This document shows, piece after piece, positions 31,908-45,300 of a DNA stretch of 64,000 bases. Position 1 is the first letter of the stretch; every line of letters begins with the position of its first letter. The notes beneath the pieces are model-generated. The model made no database searches. It worked only from the letters and a program-made list of their open reading frames with translations, and was not told the DNA's origin. The position numbers and the translations under genes are program-made. The DNA comes from Marchantia polymorpha subsp. ruderalis (Eukaryota > Streptophyta > Marchantiopsida > Marchantiales > Marchantiaceae): the NCBI GenBank assembly GCA_037833965.1, contig AP031355.1:29785501-29849500 (forward strand), given 5' to 3'.

Positions 31908-32865
31908 ATGAGCAAGACGACAAGGAGAAGGAGGAGGCACGTGTGCCTTCGGCGCTGCGGCGTTGGTAGTGACAGATCGGGCGGGCGGTGCGAACTTGTC
32001 AAAAACAAGATCCCTCACCGCCTTAGACATTTTGGCCGGGAGCAGTGCGGCGGCAACTGCAGTAGAATCAGACGCTACGCAGCCCAACTCCCGGGAATCG
32101 CCAGGAAATTCCGTGGCGACCGAAATCCTCGATTTGGAGGATGACGGAGAAGAAGTATCGGGCTCGAACGAGGAGGAGGAGCAATCGGTGAAAGGCACGC
32201 CGACGGCGGCACTGTGCGAGCAGGTGGTACCTCTGCTGAGGTATCTCGATAGCAAGGTGACGAAGTACGCAGACCCCCCCCCCAACCTGGGTCCTACGTC
32301 GAATTAGTGCGCAGGCGGACTCGCACTAAAGTCCGAACCAACAAGTTGTTGGCACGCTTGGATGGGGACATCCAGGATCTGCGACTGAAGAACGAGGCCC
32401 TGCGTGGCCACATTGCTCTTTCGCGGAAGCTGCAAAAGGCCGTCGACCATACGCGCGATGAGAAGTTCGAGGAGGCGAAGAAGAAGCTCGCCAAGGAGCA
32501 AGCGAAGCTCGCGGATGAGCTGGATTCTGAGCAGGCTCAGAATTGAATTTTGTCAGAGGAGCTCGTGCGGCAGACACGGTTGCTAGAACAGTGTCAGCTT
32601 GCACGCCAGGCGGATGAAGACTTAATCCGCAAACTGCAATCGGAGTGCGGCGAATTGAGAGCGCAGTGTGCGGAAGCAAAGTTGCAGTTGGTGGTGGTTG
32701 AAGACGATCGCCGGCGGGAGTCAGATCGCAAGAAGGAAGAGTTGGTGAAGCGAGTCAACCACTGTCTCAGAGGTTACACCCTCTGGGAAGTGGCTGCGCA
32801 GGAGAAACTTACATTGCGCGAGTTAGAGCTTCGTGCGGCGGGTTTGATGTCGGGTGACAGTTCTT
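31908..32865 (+). pseudogene. Fragment of the LTR-borne protein frame (third copy)
   Basis: Plus-strand sequence homologous to the middle and C-terminal coiled coil of the protein at 14319-17435: ALDILAGSSAAATAVE, NSVATEIL, the acidic patch, VPLLRYLDSKVTKYADP, the LARLDGDIQDLRLKNEAL stretch, and LTLRELELRAAGLMSGDS at the end. Closest to the copy at 24833-26706 but on the opposite strand. Both ends are cut, and it is broken. Confidence 0.75.
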
Positions 32866-33918
32866 TTATCTACCTTCAGAACATGTTTCGGCCTAGAGAC
32901 TTCAATCAATGCATACCTGGATCCTTCACATTATTTACAGCATGTCCATGATGTAATGTCATACCAACCACTCCTTCCACTAAATGAAGAGCAAAGGAAT
33001 GATCTGCAATAGTATCAAAACTAGATACTATCTATGTTAATCAAAATGAACTTAGCATTCACCATATAAGTTGACAGGAGCACCCCCCGCACATTCCCGG
33101 CTCTCCCAAAGTAGGCAGGGATTATCTTCAAAATTATTACCCTCATTCTACAGTATTGATGGTGGGCTCAGTGGCATACAGTACAGTATTGTGCAGTAGG
33201 TGTAGACAGGATAGAGCTTGGTCTTGATCTGATGATTTTGTCTATTATGCCCATGCAGCTCACGTGAGATGAGTCAGATTACATCCATTTATGGTCAACT
33301 GTTACAGAGAGCGAAGTCTTATTCTGTATTCCGTTTGAAATCTGAATGTGTCGATTCTTCTTCATCTGGCACGGATCCACTCCATACACAATGCACTATA
33401 TTCTTCCTTCAGACTACAGTACCCAGTGGCTATCACGAGAGCTCGATCCATGGAGTCGAGATACGAGGTATCTTTTGTGTGCAATTGTCATGAGCTAGGC
33501 TGCGCTGAGCTGGTTTGCCACAAGAACTGGAAATCACCGTTCTTACAGTAAACTTACTGAAGTCCTGGAAATTGAGAGGAGAAAAATATCGTATATACAT
33601 CCATTTCTTAATATTGACATCATAATGATTTCATGGCCAGTACGTTCACAAACTTACTCGCCACTTGCTTTTGATATGCAAGTCCTATCAACCACAACCA
33701 AGAGAATACCGTGGAGCTGTGAGTCGAGGCTGTAGGATCAGGTTTGTCTGCTTTGTTTGAGTCGACTATGTGTTGCTTCCCTGTACAGATACTGGAGATG
33801 AGAGCCGATTCAAGCCCTAATCTATATCAAATTTATTCATATTCTTCATCTTTAAATTCTGCACACTACCATGACAGGATTATTGTTTCAAGATGAAAAA
33901 TGGTTGTTTCTCTTTGAA

Positions 33919-33954
33919 AGCTTCAGCACTCATTGGTTGATGAGTGCTGAAGCT
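33919..33954. repeat. Perfect 15-bp inverted repeat, 6-nt loop
   Basis: AGCTTCAGCACTCAT at 33919-33933 is the exact reverse complement of 33940-33954. It would form a stable hairpin in RNA or single-stranded DNA. No terminator-like T run follows. Confidence 0.85.
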
Positions 33955-34753
33955 ATTTATTTGATCAACCAGTGGGTTAAATAGATTTTTACGGATTCCT
34001 TGAGAATTAGCACCAAATGTATGACCTTGACTTGTACTTTTCTTCTTCGATGATCTTGATTCTTCAATCATATGAAATGCATGGAGTATTTTCATTTTAT
34101 TCTTTTTTCTCTTTTGCAATGCCATTGCTTCCTACATTCTATCCATAGAGAGACAATCTTTATGAATAGTGAGCAACTAGATTGATATGTGACAGAATTA
34201 TCCTTCTAAAGGTTTATGAGAAAAGTGCTAAGTTAAATATTTTTGGTCGGAGATTGCTAAGTAGGATGAATGTCTGATTCCTATATGCAATTTTTTTCAT
34301 TTAGATGGAGGATTCCAATGAAGGAATAAATCTATTAATTTTAAATAATGGATAAGGAGTTAATGAGTTTGGTGATATATTTATGTATGTACATAAATTA
34401 TGCTTGAAGTGGAAGACGCAAAACATTATGTGAAGTCAACAAGGTCACAAGACAACATTTGAAGACAATAGATATCATTCAAAGATGACATATACAAGAA
34501 TTTAATTCATGACTGATTATTTTGATGTTACAAAGAACTACATCTTTAGTCCTTTTATGACTTGGAAAATATCAATCTATCATAGAAAATGTTTGTTTTT
34601 TCTTACATGTTATGAATTCCTTTACAAAAATCTTTACATAGTACTTTATGTAAAAAAAAAATCCTTGGTAAGAAGTATTGGCGACGAGAAACATGCCTAA
34701 AACTAAACAGTAAGGTTGAAGTTGTTGCAAGAAGTCATGGAGGTTAAGGAGTG

Positions 34754-34803
34754 AGCAAGTAAACAACAAGAATTGTGGTTTGAATTTTTGTTGTTTACTT
34801 GCT
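34754..34803. repeat. Perfect 16-bp inverted repeat, 18-nt loop
   Basis: AGCAAGTAAACAACAA at 34754-34769 is the exact reverse complement of 34788-34803. Function unknown; could be the core of a small inverted-repeat element. Confidence 0.8.
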
Positions 34804-36574
34804 TGCTAGTCAATATCTTGGACTTTCAAAAGTGCAACAGGAACTTTTGCAAAGCTCACTATAAAATTTTCGATCTGTTAAATTGCGAATCTAAATGCAT
34901 TTTATGCACGAAGTTGGAAAAGCTAAGGAGTGCACAAGTTCACAACAAAAATTGTCGACTGTTGCTCACTCCGCATCTCTTCGATTTGAAGAATCGTCAC
35001 GGTGTAACAAGCGCAATCAACAAACTCTTTGCATGGCAAACGATCGATGAATCCAAGTCAATATCAAAAACTTTTGACGCAATAAAAACTCCAACACAAT
35101 TGTGATCTCAAGTTCTACCAACACTTCTTGTCAAAGCTCATGAGGCTTTGAATGGAATCTTGTTCATACGTTATATAAAAATGCAATCCGTCCATCAACG
35201 AATCTATTATTGCGAGGCATTTAATCGGGATTTTATCAAAATGCAACGGATGATTTGTTACATAAATTGGCCTAAACTGATTTAGGTATCACCAAATAAC
35301 AATAGCCGCTTACAATGACTCTAACCATTGGGATAATATCTAGCCGTTGAGTCGTCGCGTTTAGATTAAAGTTGTAAATCGTTGGCTAAAAACTCTATTT
35401 TTGGCATCCAATGGCTTGATTTTAAAGAGTAAGAGAATTACAAAAGAATATAGATTAAAAATTTGAGCCATTGGCTCAAAACACTAATTTTGTTCCCAAC
35501 CGGCTAGACTTTCAAGAGTCAAAGTATCATTGTCAATGAAACTAAAGTCTAACACATGCAATGAAATAATCTTGATCTCTGTGTTTTTCTATAACAAAGC
35601 TCAGGAGCAAAGTAAAAGTTTGAAGAAACCACACATGAGAGGAAAAAAATTCCAATCACTTGCACAATACAGGCGTAGACTTTTTATTTCATAACTTTTT
35701 ATTTTAAATACTATTATATCAACATATATTATATTCTTTGGAATTGATTGATGATGAGCTTTTCTAAAAATCATACTGCACAATCAATCAAGATTTTTGC
35801 TACTTTTTAAGTCTATTTTTTTAATTCATAAAGTGCAGTTAAAAAATCAAATGTTTCATAAAAATTACATTTTTTCATTCTTTGAATCTACTTACTAAAT
35901 TTGAAGGTTCTTAGTTTTGAGCATTTTGAAAATAATAAAAGAAAATCCATCATTATATCTTAACCCTTAATCTCATAGCTTTATTTAAAAAAATATGAAT
36001 TTCATAATTATTAATTTGAGTTTTGAGTCATTGACTCAAATCCTAAATCTTGGCTCCTATCTATCAATCATTTATATTGTCGCTGGTTATATGATTTACA
36101 TGTGTATAAAATTTAAAGGTTTATCAAAATGATATTGCCGTTTTCAAAAAAGAAGATGGATGCCAAATAAATAAAATGACTTATTTGATTAACTACAAAA
36201 ATTTCTTCTCATTATTTTAACGAAATAAAAATTTATGATTTTGTATTACTAATTTCAATCAAAGAATCAAAAATATTATTACATTATGATGTCATTGTTA
36301 TACTATATTATGTATGATGAAAACTATAAACTTCTGTTTTGAATATTTAAAATATCATATTGTGGTTATCAAATTTTTCAAGTACATTCTTCAAGCATTT
36401 TAAAAAAAAAAAACCACCTACTATAGTGATAAACTTGAAAACCTGTATTATTCGAAAACTATTTTGTGTGATTGAAGTTGTTGCACAAAGTAATAGAGGT
36501 CATACTAAAATTTATTAATCTAAAGTTTCAACTTCTATCACTTAATTTCTTTTATTGTTACTTTTATGATATAT

Positions 36575-36826
36575 TGTTGAGGTTAACTCCGGTTAAGGAG
36601 TAATCTCAGGCTCTAGCTATTTATAGCTATGTGTGTCGTTGGCTTTCGGTATAAATAGAACCCCAAAGCCAAGGCTTCTTTGAGGAGCTAAAGCATTGTG
36701 TTTTCACTTGTCAGTAAACCTGCTCAGTGTTCCAGCCGTGGACGTAGCCCTCGAGGGTGAACCACATTATATGAGTGTCTTGTGTCTTCGTACTTGGCTT
36801 GAATGATTCTTGGTTTTACGTTAACA
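36575..36826 (+). mobile_element. Probable Ty1/copia solo LTR
   Basis: A 252-bp insertion of mixed composition in AT-rich DNA. It starts TGTTGAGGTTAACTCC and probably ends TTACGTTAACA. It holds a TATA box (TATAAATAG near 36651) and the CAGCCGTGGACGTAGCC...GGGTGAACCAC sequence typical of copia LTR R-U5 regions. No clear 5-bp target repeat was found, so the right edge is uncertain. No internal region is present. Confidence 0.65.
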
Positions 36827-39800
36827 TTTATTCCTATGTTGAATGATGGAATTAATCAGTGTCATATTTTAAATATTTTATTTAATTTTATTTTCTATCT
36901 AATCATGAAATTTTTTTCAAAAAAATTTATCAGTTGGTTGTTATAACATTTTAAAGTATATGAAAGGAATTAGATTAAGGATTACGAAAATGATTCTTTG
37001 TTTGTCATATATATTTTATCAGATCATTATATAATATATTTTTTGTGAATCAATGCCAAAGCACTTTTAACTAACAAACATACAAAATGCTATAAGTTTT
37101 TTTTATTAATTAATTTAAATTTTAACTTATCATTTATAAAACTTGTTAATGGTACAACTATAAATAGTTCATTTTAAGTTAGTTTTATTATGATATTTAA
37201 TGAAATATTTTATAATATTAACTAATTAAAGATTTTTTATAATAGGAAAGATGAAGTTTGATAATTACAAGAGTAAAAATTATAAAATATTATCAAAAAT
37301 ATAAATTTAATGATTTAAATGATAAAATTGGATTTATTTATAATATGCATGCAACAAAAAAGTTTCAAGTATTCAAATCTTGTTATGAAAGACTAGTAGA
37401 TAACATTATAATTATATTTTCTATTATTTAATTTTTTATTTTCCATATTTTTCAATGTAATCATGTCAATGTATCATTACTTTGATATTATGAATTTTTT
37501 CAGAAACTATTTTTGGATAATTAATTAATATATTGATTCACTCAAATTTAAGAACAATCTCATATGAATGTTTTAATATATGAGCAATATAAATTTTTTA
37601 AAAATAAATTTTTATGATTATTAAATTCTAGAAAGTTGTTAGTAAAATGCAGTTTTTTTTAAGATATCTAATCATGATTCTATTTTTTTAAGTTAGTATT
37701 ATTTTATAATTATATTTTAATTTAATATTTTTATAGTAAAATATTTAAATTAAAAAAATTCTTTGAAAAGAAGTGATTACGTTCAGAAATATAATTCTCC
37801 AATTTTTTTATCATTTAAAATCTATCACCCATAACTTGAAATATTATATATATAACTTAAAATTAATTGTTGACGTAATGATTTTGTTGATATATAAGGG
37901 CATGTATTATCCAATCACTACTTGCAATTCAGCGTCATTTACTACAAATTTATTTAGCACTAATGAAGATTAATGTTGAAATTTCCAAGACTTTAAACGT
38001 ATTATCTTTATGTCATTTAAGTTATTTAATAAAACTTATTAGATTACTGTAATTTTCATTAAGACTCAAGCACAATTCATCAAAGTAAGAATCAATATAG
38101 ATTGATTTTCAAAGTTAACACAAAGTATATGTGGGGATCCAACACGATTCATTTTACTTGATGGGATCTTACGACAGTCTTGCAGTGCATTGCCACCCAT
38201 CTTCCAATATGTGTTCTTGTAACTTGGTTACTTAGTATTAACTTACAACACATCAAAGGTAATAATCTACTCAAAAAATTGGCCTAAATGCACCAGTTTT
38301 TTTACATGCTAAAAAAGACTCCAGAAAAGCTCCTCATACATGAGTGATGACCAACGCATAGAATACTCTGGTGCTAACAAAATTGTCTCGCATTAGCCAT
38401 GAGCAGTCCTCTGCTAACTTGGCAAATTTCCAAATTTGTCATAACTCACTCTATTATGATCTCAGCGAATTTTTATTTATGACAAATATGATCATCGTTT
38501 CAATTTAATTGAATTGCTTACAATACATGATTTACTCGAGTAACAATATCATTATGTATCATCATATCATTGACAATATCGTCTGTAGTCATCTTTCTCT
38601 TAGCTAATCACGGAAAAATCATATTTTACACACGAAGTTTCATGATAAACATTAGCAAAGCCTCCAACAAATATACAAAGTTTGGAAAATTTAAGTTCAA
38701 AAGTAATCCATGTTTCATCGAATTAGACGGATTTAGACATTTGATCCACTCTTTCGAGTAAAATATCTTCTCTTTCTCATTCGATCAATGGATATATTCT
38801 CAGTTTTGAGATCAAAGAAAAGGTAGTAGAATTGTGTCGACATGATTACATTGATATCCAAATACAACTGATAACCTGACTCAACAAAACGAGTAGGATA
38901 GTATTCAAAGAAAGTTTGTTTGACGTTTAGTTACGGAGCACAATATTCACTCCATATTTGCCAAGTGTTGATTTTTGAGATGTTGTGATTCCAGCTCTAG
39001 TCGATATGAAACCTTGGAATATTTTGTGGTTCTAGCCGGACTTTCGTTTCTGTACGATTTTTTTTCATGACCCATACTTGGCAAAAGCGACACAGAACGG
39101 ATGTAACATAATACGTGAAGATCTTCATCCCGTAGTTAAGTTCGTCAGAGACATTAAATGACGTTTCTCGCGTCTTTGATGACAATTCATCAACATCAAC
39201 AACAGACAAGAGAGAACAAAAGCTTTTCAACAGTAAACAAGAATGAAAGTATACTCGGACTTTCAATCTTATTTATGGCATCACGCAAAAATTCTTCATG
39301 ACAAATATGGCACAAGCACCCCTAAATGCCATATTTGAATAAGCCTGGCCCATGAGTCTTCATGGTTTGACCCTCGCACTTTCTCATTATTTGAGTCCGG
39401 GTACTTCGACTAAGATGAAGAAGAAAAAAAAGGTTTTCTATTTGTAAACACGATCGTTAGATCCTTATCACAGTTGCATCAAATTGAAATGTGTTGAAGT
39501 CAAGTTGAGCATATCATTAGAAGGAAAAATATTGAATGGCAGAGTTCAATAATATCCAACTAAAAATTGATGATTAGACATACATTCTCACATCAATTAA
39601 CAATGCTCATAACAAATGTCCCTTACACATGCTAAGGCATGAAAATGGTGATTTTAATGTAGAAATGAATCATGAAAATCTTGTTTCTAACAAGGATTTC
39701 AACTATTTTTCAAGAAACTCTTTGTATTGAGCATTGTGGACATTGTCTAGAGGTATTTTTGAGTTAATTGTTTTCGAATTCTTGTAATCAGACGGGCAAC

Positions 39801-42322
39801 AAGAACTCGTATTGGAACATGGGTCATGGTGGGTTACAAGCATGTCGAGAGTTTACTGAAATGAATGGTATTGGATCCCAAAATTTTTTTTGACTTCTAC
39901 AATTTCTAACAATTAGTTTTCTCGGTTAGATGTCTAGAACCGGATTCGGGATAATGGAAAGATCTAATCGATGTAACAGGAAACGTAATTATGATTCAAG
40001 ACAAAGTTTTCCCCTTACTTCATTTACTCTCGGTTTTTTTTTGTCTCAAAAGTCCGCTAAAGCAGTGGAATTCTGTCATAGTTGTGATCCGTTGGACAAA
40101 GGAGAAGTCAGAAGTAGTAAAAAAAACTCGTATAATGCAAAATTGGCCGTACAGAGAATTTATATGGGGTCCTTAATATAAGGAGGAGACAGTTATCATA
40201 TCACAAGAGAACCATATTTCTTCACAGGGAGATGCACATCTTGACGACTCTGGTTAGTATGTCTACTGGCTGGACTGCAACGCAATCATACATGTCAACC
40301 ACATATAACATGCTTGTCATGCATATTCACAAGGGTTGTTTCTCTCTTTTATAAACAAAAGAGTAATCGGAAATATGCAAATATTGGTAAAATTAATGTT
40401 TGCAACAGGCCATCGTCTACTACGCGAACTCCTGAAATAGGGTTCTTATTGGAAGCCCCTTACATTATTCAGACCCCAGGCTATTCCTGTTCAAAAGGTA
40501 CTGATTCGTACAAACGCACGTGCCATCTAAGTTTGGCCTTCCCACATATGTATGAGGAGCGGTATACAGTTTCGTTGTTTTTACACTGATATAATCATAG
40601 ATGAAGTTCTAAACGTGCAGTTTATTACCTACAATAGGAAGCCGGGAAAAGCTGCCTGCTCCCATTCTTGCAGAACGAAATTGTTTTTTCTTCGTCTGAG
40701 AGCCTACAAGAAGAATTCAAAATCCACATCGTCTCATCTACTGGACAGCATGCGGAGGAAAATTTTTCATTTTTTTCCTTCCACAACATTCGAAGTAGAG
40801 AATCTTCTGCTTCAAAAGAGAAAGTTGAAAGTTTATCAGTATTATTTAGATAGGAAAAAAAACGATTTGAAATTTTCTTCAAATCCTTCATCTTTCTTCC
40901 GAACTTTCTATCCTTTCTAGTGAGGTATGGTCATTGTTGAAAGACCAAGTGAAGACACAAATTTAGCCTTTGGAGTACATCCGCATAGACAAACTGATGA
41001 ACCTACATTAGATTGACCAACGCTAGAGCTGTCAACTTAATTTTCTAGAAGTAAATGAGTGTGTGCCTGTAGCATATTAAGACACACATATGTCCTGTAT
41101 AGCATCACGTGTCGGAACCAGAACTCGATCCGTATTTATAGATCAACTGACACGTCATTTACTCAAACGATTGAGGATTTAGTCCGTAGTACGTCATACG
41201 GTCTTAATCAAAGCCTCAAGGAATGGGCGAATATCGGTCATTTAGTTAGACTTCTCTTTCCTTGACGTTCTGGAGAGCTTTTCTCTAGTCTTCAGGCAGG
41301 TTTTTATCTTGTTTTTTGGTATTCACATAGCCACTGCAACATCTTCAGAGGCTACTGTAGATTATACTCCATGGGTCCATCTCCATGCAGGAGATGGACC
41401 CATTGAGCTGACCCCGGAGCGGAGCAAAGAAACTGGAAGAACTTTCAGTGTAACTGAACGCATTTTCATTCATTAGTTGGTGCGCCTAATTGCTAATTTA
41501 AAAGCAGATTTGGTTTCTCGAAAAAGTCTTGTTCTTGAGATTCATGTGGTTGTGTGTCACTGACAGGCCTGTCCGAGATGAAATTCCAAATAGAAAGAAT
41601 TCTTTATAAAAACACGTGTGGGAATGGACAGAAACCACACCCAAGTACGTGGAGGCCGAAGAACAAAGAACAGTAGACATGATTTTAAGCTCTCAAACGT
41701 CTCTATAGACTTGCCATCAGCTTAGGCTGGCGATTTCCTCCATGAATGAAGGCTGATTAGAGTAAGATCGAGTGCCTTCTGGAATTGATGTGGGTCCGTC
41801 TGTAAGGTGGAGTAAGCGTGAATAAGACCTGTCGAGTGCAAATGCATGCAACTCGTGCAGGTCCCTCCTGGTAATATTAAGATGGGCAAATCCAAGAACT
41901 AAACGCTATATAACTCTCAGCTTTGCGCAGCCAAAGTCACTGATCTGCCTTTAGCATTGTCAGTCAGACGAAGTTCGGCTCTCTCTTGTGGAGGTGAAGT
42001 TGATGATGAGTTAAGTTCTTAGGCTGTTTCGAGGCATCATCACCAACAGTAAGCGAAAAAAATTAGCAATCAAAGTTAGGAAGACAAAGATGTCCCGCTG
42101 AGTTGTGTGCAGATCGTAGTTTCTAAGGACTTCCGACTTTGAGAAAGTTCTCGACTGTAAAGATCTTCATAGGTAACAGGTATAACTTGTTCTCGCATGT
42201 TTGTCGAGTTTTCAGATTGGACTAACTGAAAGTCCACTGAATTTTTATTTATTTTTCACTTGAATATGACACTTGATGTTTGGTTGACAGCTGCTACATT
42301 CTACAACACTTTTTGGATCAAG
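36827..42322. other. Intergenic DNA, very AT-rich at left, upstream region of the lyase gene at right
   Basis: About 36830-38100 is extremely AT-rich with many A and T runs and no frame worth noting. From 38100 to 41300 composition is less extreme, but I see no conserved protein. The last kilobase holds a perfect hairpin (41371-41403) and presumably the promoter and leader of the lyase gene; no clear TATA box could be assigned. Confidence 0.55.
41371..41403. repeat. Perfect 14-bp inverted repeat, 5-nt loop, upstream of the lyase gene
   Basis: ATGGGTCCATCTCC and GGAGATGGACCCAT flank ATGCA. It lies about 920 bases upstream of the lyase start codon on the same strand, so it may belong to the promoter or an upstream leader exon. 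Confidence 0.88.
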
Positions 42323-45300
42323 ATGGCTCCTGATGTGACATACACATCTACTAGCAGCAAGGTATAGAGTAATTGATACCTCAGTTTCTGCCATCTATAA
42401 GTAGGAACGAGTGGGTCAATTCATCTGCTAAATCATACGGGGAGTTACTGTAAGTTTGTCAGAAGCTCCGGATAGACAATTCAGCGATTGCCTGCAAATT
42501 GTAATGCTATTGCTATTTACTGCAGTCCCTTCGGAAAGCTGATCGAGGTATTCGTTCGACGATTGTTGCAGGTTGTAATGGACAATGGATATGTTCAAGT
42601 CACCATATCCAGGCCTGGGGGACATGTTACAGGCATAAAATACGGTGGAATGGACAACGTGTTGGAATCTACCAACTCAGAAACTAACAGGGGGTAACGT
42701 CCATCCAGCCTTAAGCTCATTGAATTGCATGATGTGATCTGAAAGCTTGTGGAAATACAATCAAACTGCTGCATCAGATTCAAAATCAGTGCTTGGTTAA
42801 GCTCTGCTGGTATATGTACTACTTCCTTCTCATGGTGATTACCCCATGCAGGTATTGGGATCTGAACTGGAATGACGTCGATGGATCCGATACATACGAT
42901 GCGTAAGTGCTGCGTACATATTCGATTATTCCATTTAAAACTTACAGCTCCGTACATCATCCGTCATCATGGTCACAAGCAAAGTTTTGAAAATCTGAAG
43001 AAAGTGTTATTATGAAGGATGGTGTGGGTTCACATAATTATCACATCAGGCATGACAATTGAAACATCACGGTTAACCATGTTAGAACTGTCATTTTTCT
43101 GTTTTTCTGTTGCATGCTGTACATGTTCATGATCAGAAGCCGCGATATGCATTCACAAAATGAAAACTATTTTGCAGACCATCTGCAACTCAATATAAGG
43201 TAGTGGAGTCGAATGGTGACAAGGTTGAGCTTTCCTTCACCCGACCGTACGACTCAAGTAGATCGCCAGCTATGGTGCCCCTGACAATCGACAAAAGGTA
43301 ATCAAAGAATGAAAATTCAACAACGGGCTGCTCTGATATTCTAGATGCACACCGTTAGTGAGGATAAATGTATGAAGTTCTGTAGTTAATCTGGAGGCTG
43401 GCAAGAATATTCAGTTCTCTGAGCTATTCAAAATTTCTTCTACCTGCCTCAGGAGAAGTGAAAGGATCGATTGCTGCAATGTTAGCAAATTTTGAAGTCC
43501 GTCAGTATAGGATTGCATATGTCTGAAAGCGTATAAGTAACATTGTTGCAATCTCATGAAGTTGAATGCTGAGAAAAACTACATTGTGTTTCTTGATACA
43601 TTTGCTTCACTCACCTCTCGCCCTGTCAACATATCCAGGTTTGTCCTGGTACGAGGCCACTCAGGGTTTTACACCTACGCCATTTACTCACGATCTTCAG
43701 GATGGCCTGACTTTGACATGGGTCAAACTCGAGTTTGTTTCAAGCTTCGCGAAACCGAGTACTATGCCTTCAACCTCATTCCTATTCGCTTGTAATTGTG
43801 ATTGTCTCGTCGCTGTTTATCTAAACAGATCTATCTAGGTTGCCTTCGTTTTGCAGTCACGCTTGAGATCATAGTACAAATCGATCTTGGCTCAGAGCTA
43901 ACTTGGAAATTCGACTGCAGTTTCCACTACATAGCACTCGCTGATAACAAAATCAAGCTGATGCCTGAGCCTTCCGACTTATCGGATGCTCGAAGCGAAC
44001 AACTAGCATACAAAGAAGCCAGGCTTCTTACCAATCCAAAGAATTCAGCTTTGAAAGGACAAGTAAGCTTTGAAGTACACAAGTCTGTTTTGATCGAACC
44101 ATCTCCCTTCTTTTAGTTCATGTAGAGTATGTGGAATGAAACATCTTCCTTCTCATATGCACAAGCGGATCGTGATTTGTACCACTTTCGCCTCATGAAC
44201 CCTTCACTATTGTCATTTTTCTTTCTGTAGGTCGATGACAAGTATCAGTATGCTCTAAACAACAGGGACAACAAGGTCCACGGGTGGGTGGCCAACGAGT
44301 CCGATCCAGTTGTTGGATTTTGGATGATCACAGCTAGCAATGAGTTTCGGAATGGAGGTCCGACCAAACAGGATCTTACATCCCACTCTGGTCCTACTTG
44401 TCTTGGGGTAAGAATGAGAGTACAGAAATGGCTCTTTAAGGCAGATATCGTCTATACACGAGTTTTGTTCTCGCTAGGCCTTTAAAACGACCTTATTAAC
44501 CACCTGATTCCTGACAGTTATTGTTGGCTGCGTCCCTGGCCCAGATGTTTCACAGTGCACACTTTGCTGGTATAGAGCTCTGTCCTCAATTTCGAGATGG
44601 CGAGTCTTGGAAGAAGGTCTTCGGTCCAGTCTATGTTTACCTCAACAAGAAGGCTGCTGGAACCGCAGTTCGTGCTCTCTGGGACGATGCCAAAGCAGAG
44701 GTATAAATGTTCTACAGTCAACTTTTCCAATCAGAATTTGCAGCTGTAATTATTTACTACCATACCCCGTCAAGGTTACGATTTGATCTTGCAATGTACG
44801 TCCAGAGCAGCTTCCTCGATTGCACTCGAGCGCAAGTTTTCTGTTTGAGACCTTCTGCATCAGTGCTTGATCAGTGCTCAGCCAGCTCAACGAGTCGATG
44901 ATGACTAAAGGTTTTGATTTGTATGTCCAGCTGAAAAAAGAACTTAATGCATGGCCGTATTCCTGGCCCTCTTCCTCGGACTATCCCAAGTCAGCAAGCA
45001 GAGCACAAGTCAAAGGGCGACTCATAGTTTCTGACAAGTACAGTGATTCAGAAGCCTCCCTATTGACTTTCTTTTGATATAGTGGTGAATAAATACCGGA
45101 ATGAAGGTTAAACGTAGTTATATTTCTTCAGCAGGTGTGAATTTCAGAGTGTGCAAAAATGTCTGCCTTTCCAAATTCTTTATCCTCTGAGCTGGTGCAG
45201 ATACGCGAAGTCTAAAACGAGTTCTGCCAGAGACGCACTGGTAGGATTGGCAAAGCCTGGAGCGGCGGGATCGTGGCAAAAGGAGAGTAAGGTGAGTAAA

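Larger units (their letters stand above)
32866..36574. other. Intergenic DNA, AT-rich to the right
   Basis: No gene recognised. Reading frames here are short (up to 110 codons) and have no familiar motif. The first kilobase is of mixed composition; from about 34100 the sequence becomes strongly AT-rich. Two perfect inverted repeats are listed separately. Confidence 0.6.

Noticed and set aside
34773-35105. 110-codon frame in AT-rich spacer
   Set aside because: No similarity recognised; begins in one arm of an inverted repeat; composition like the surrounding non-coding DNA.
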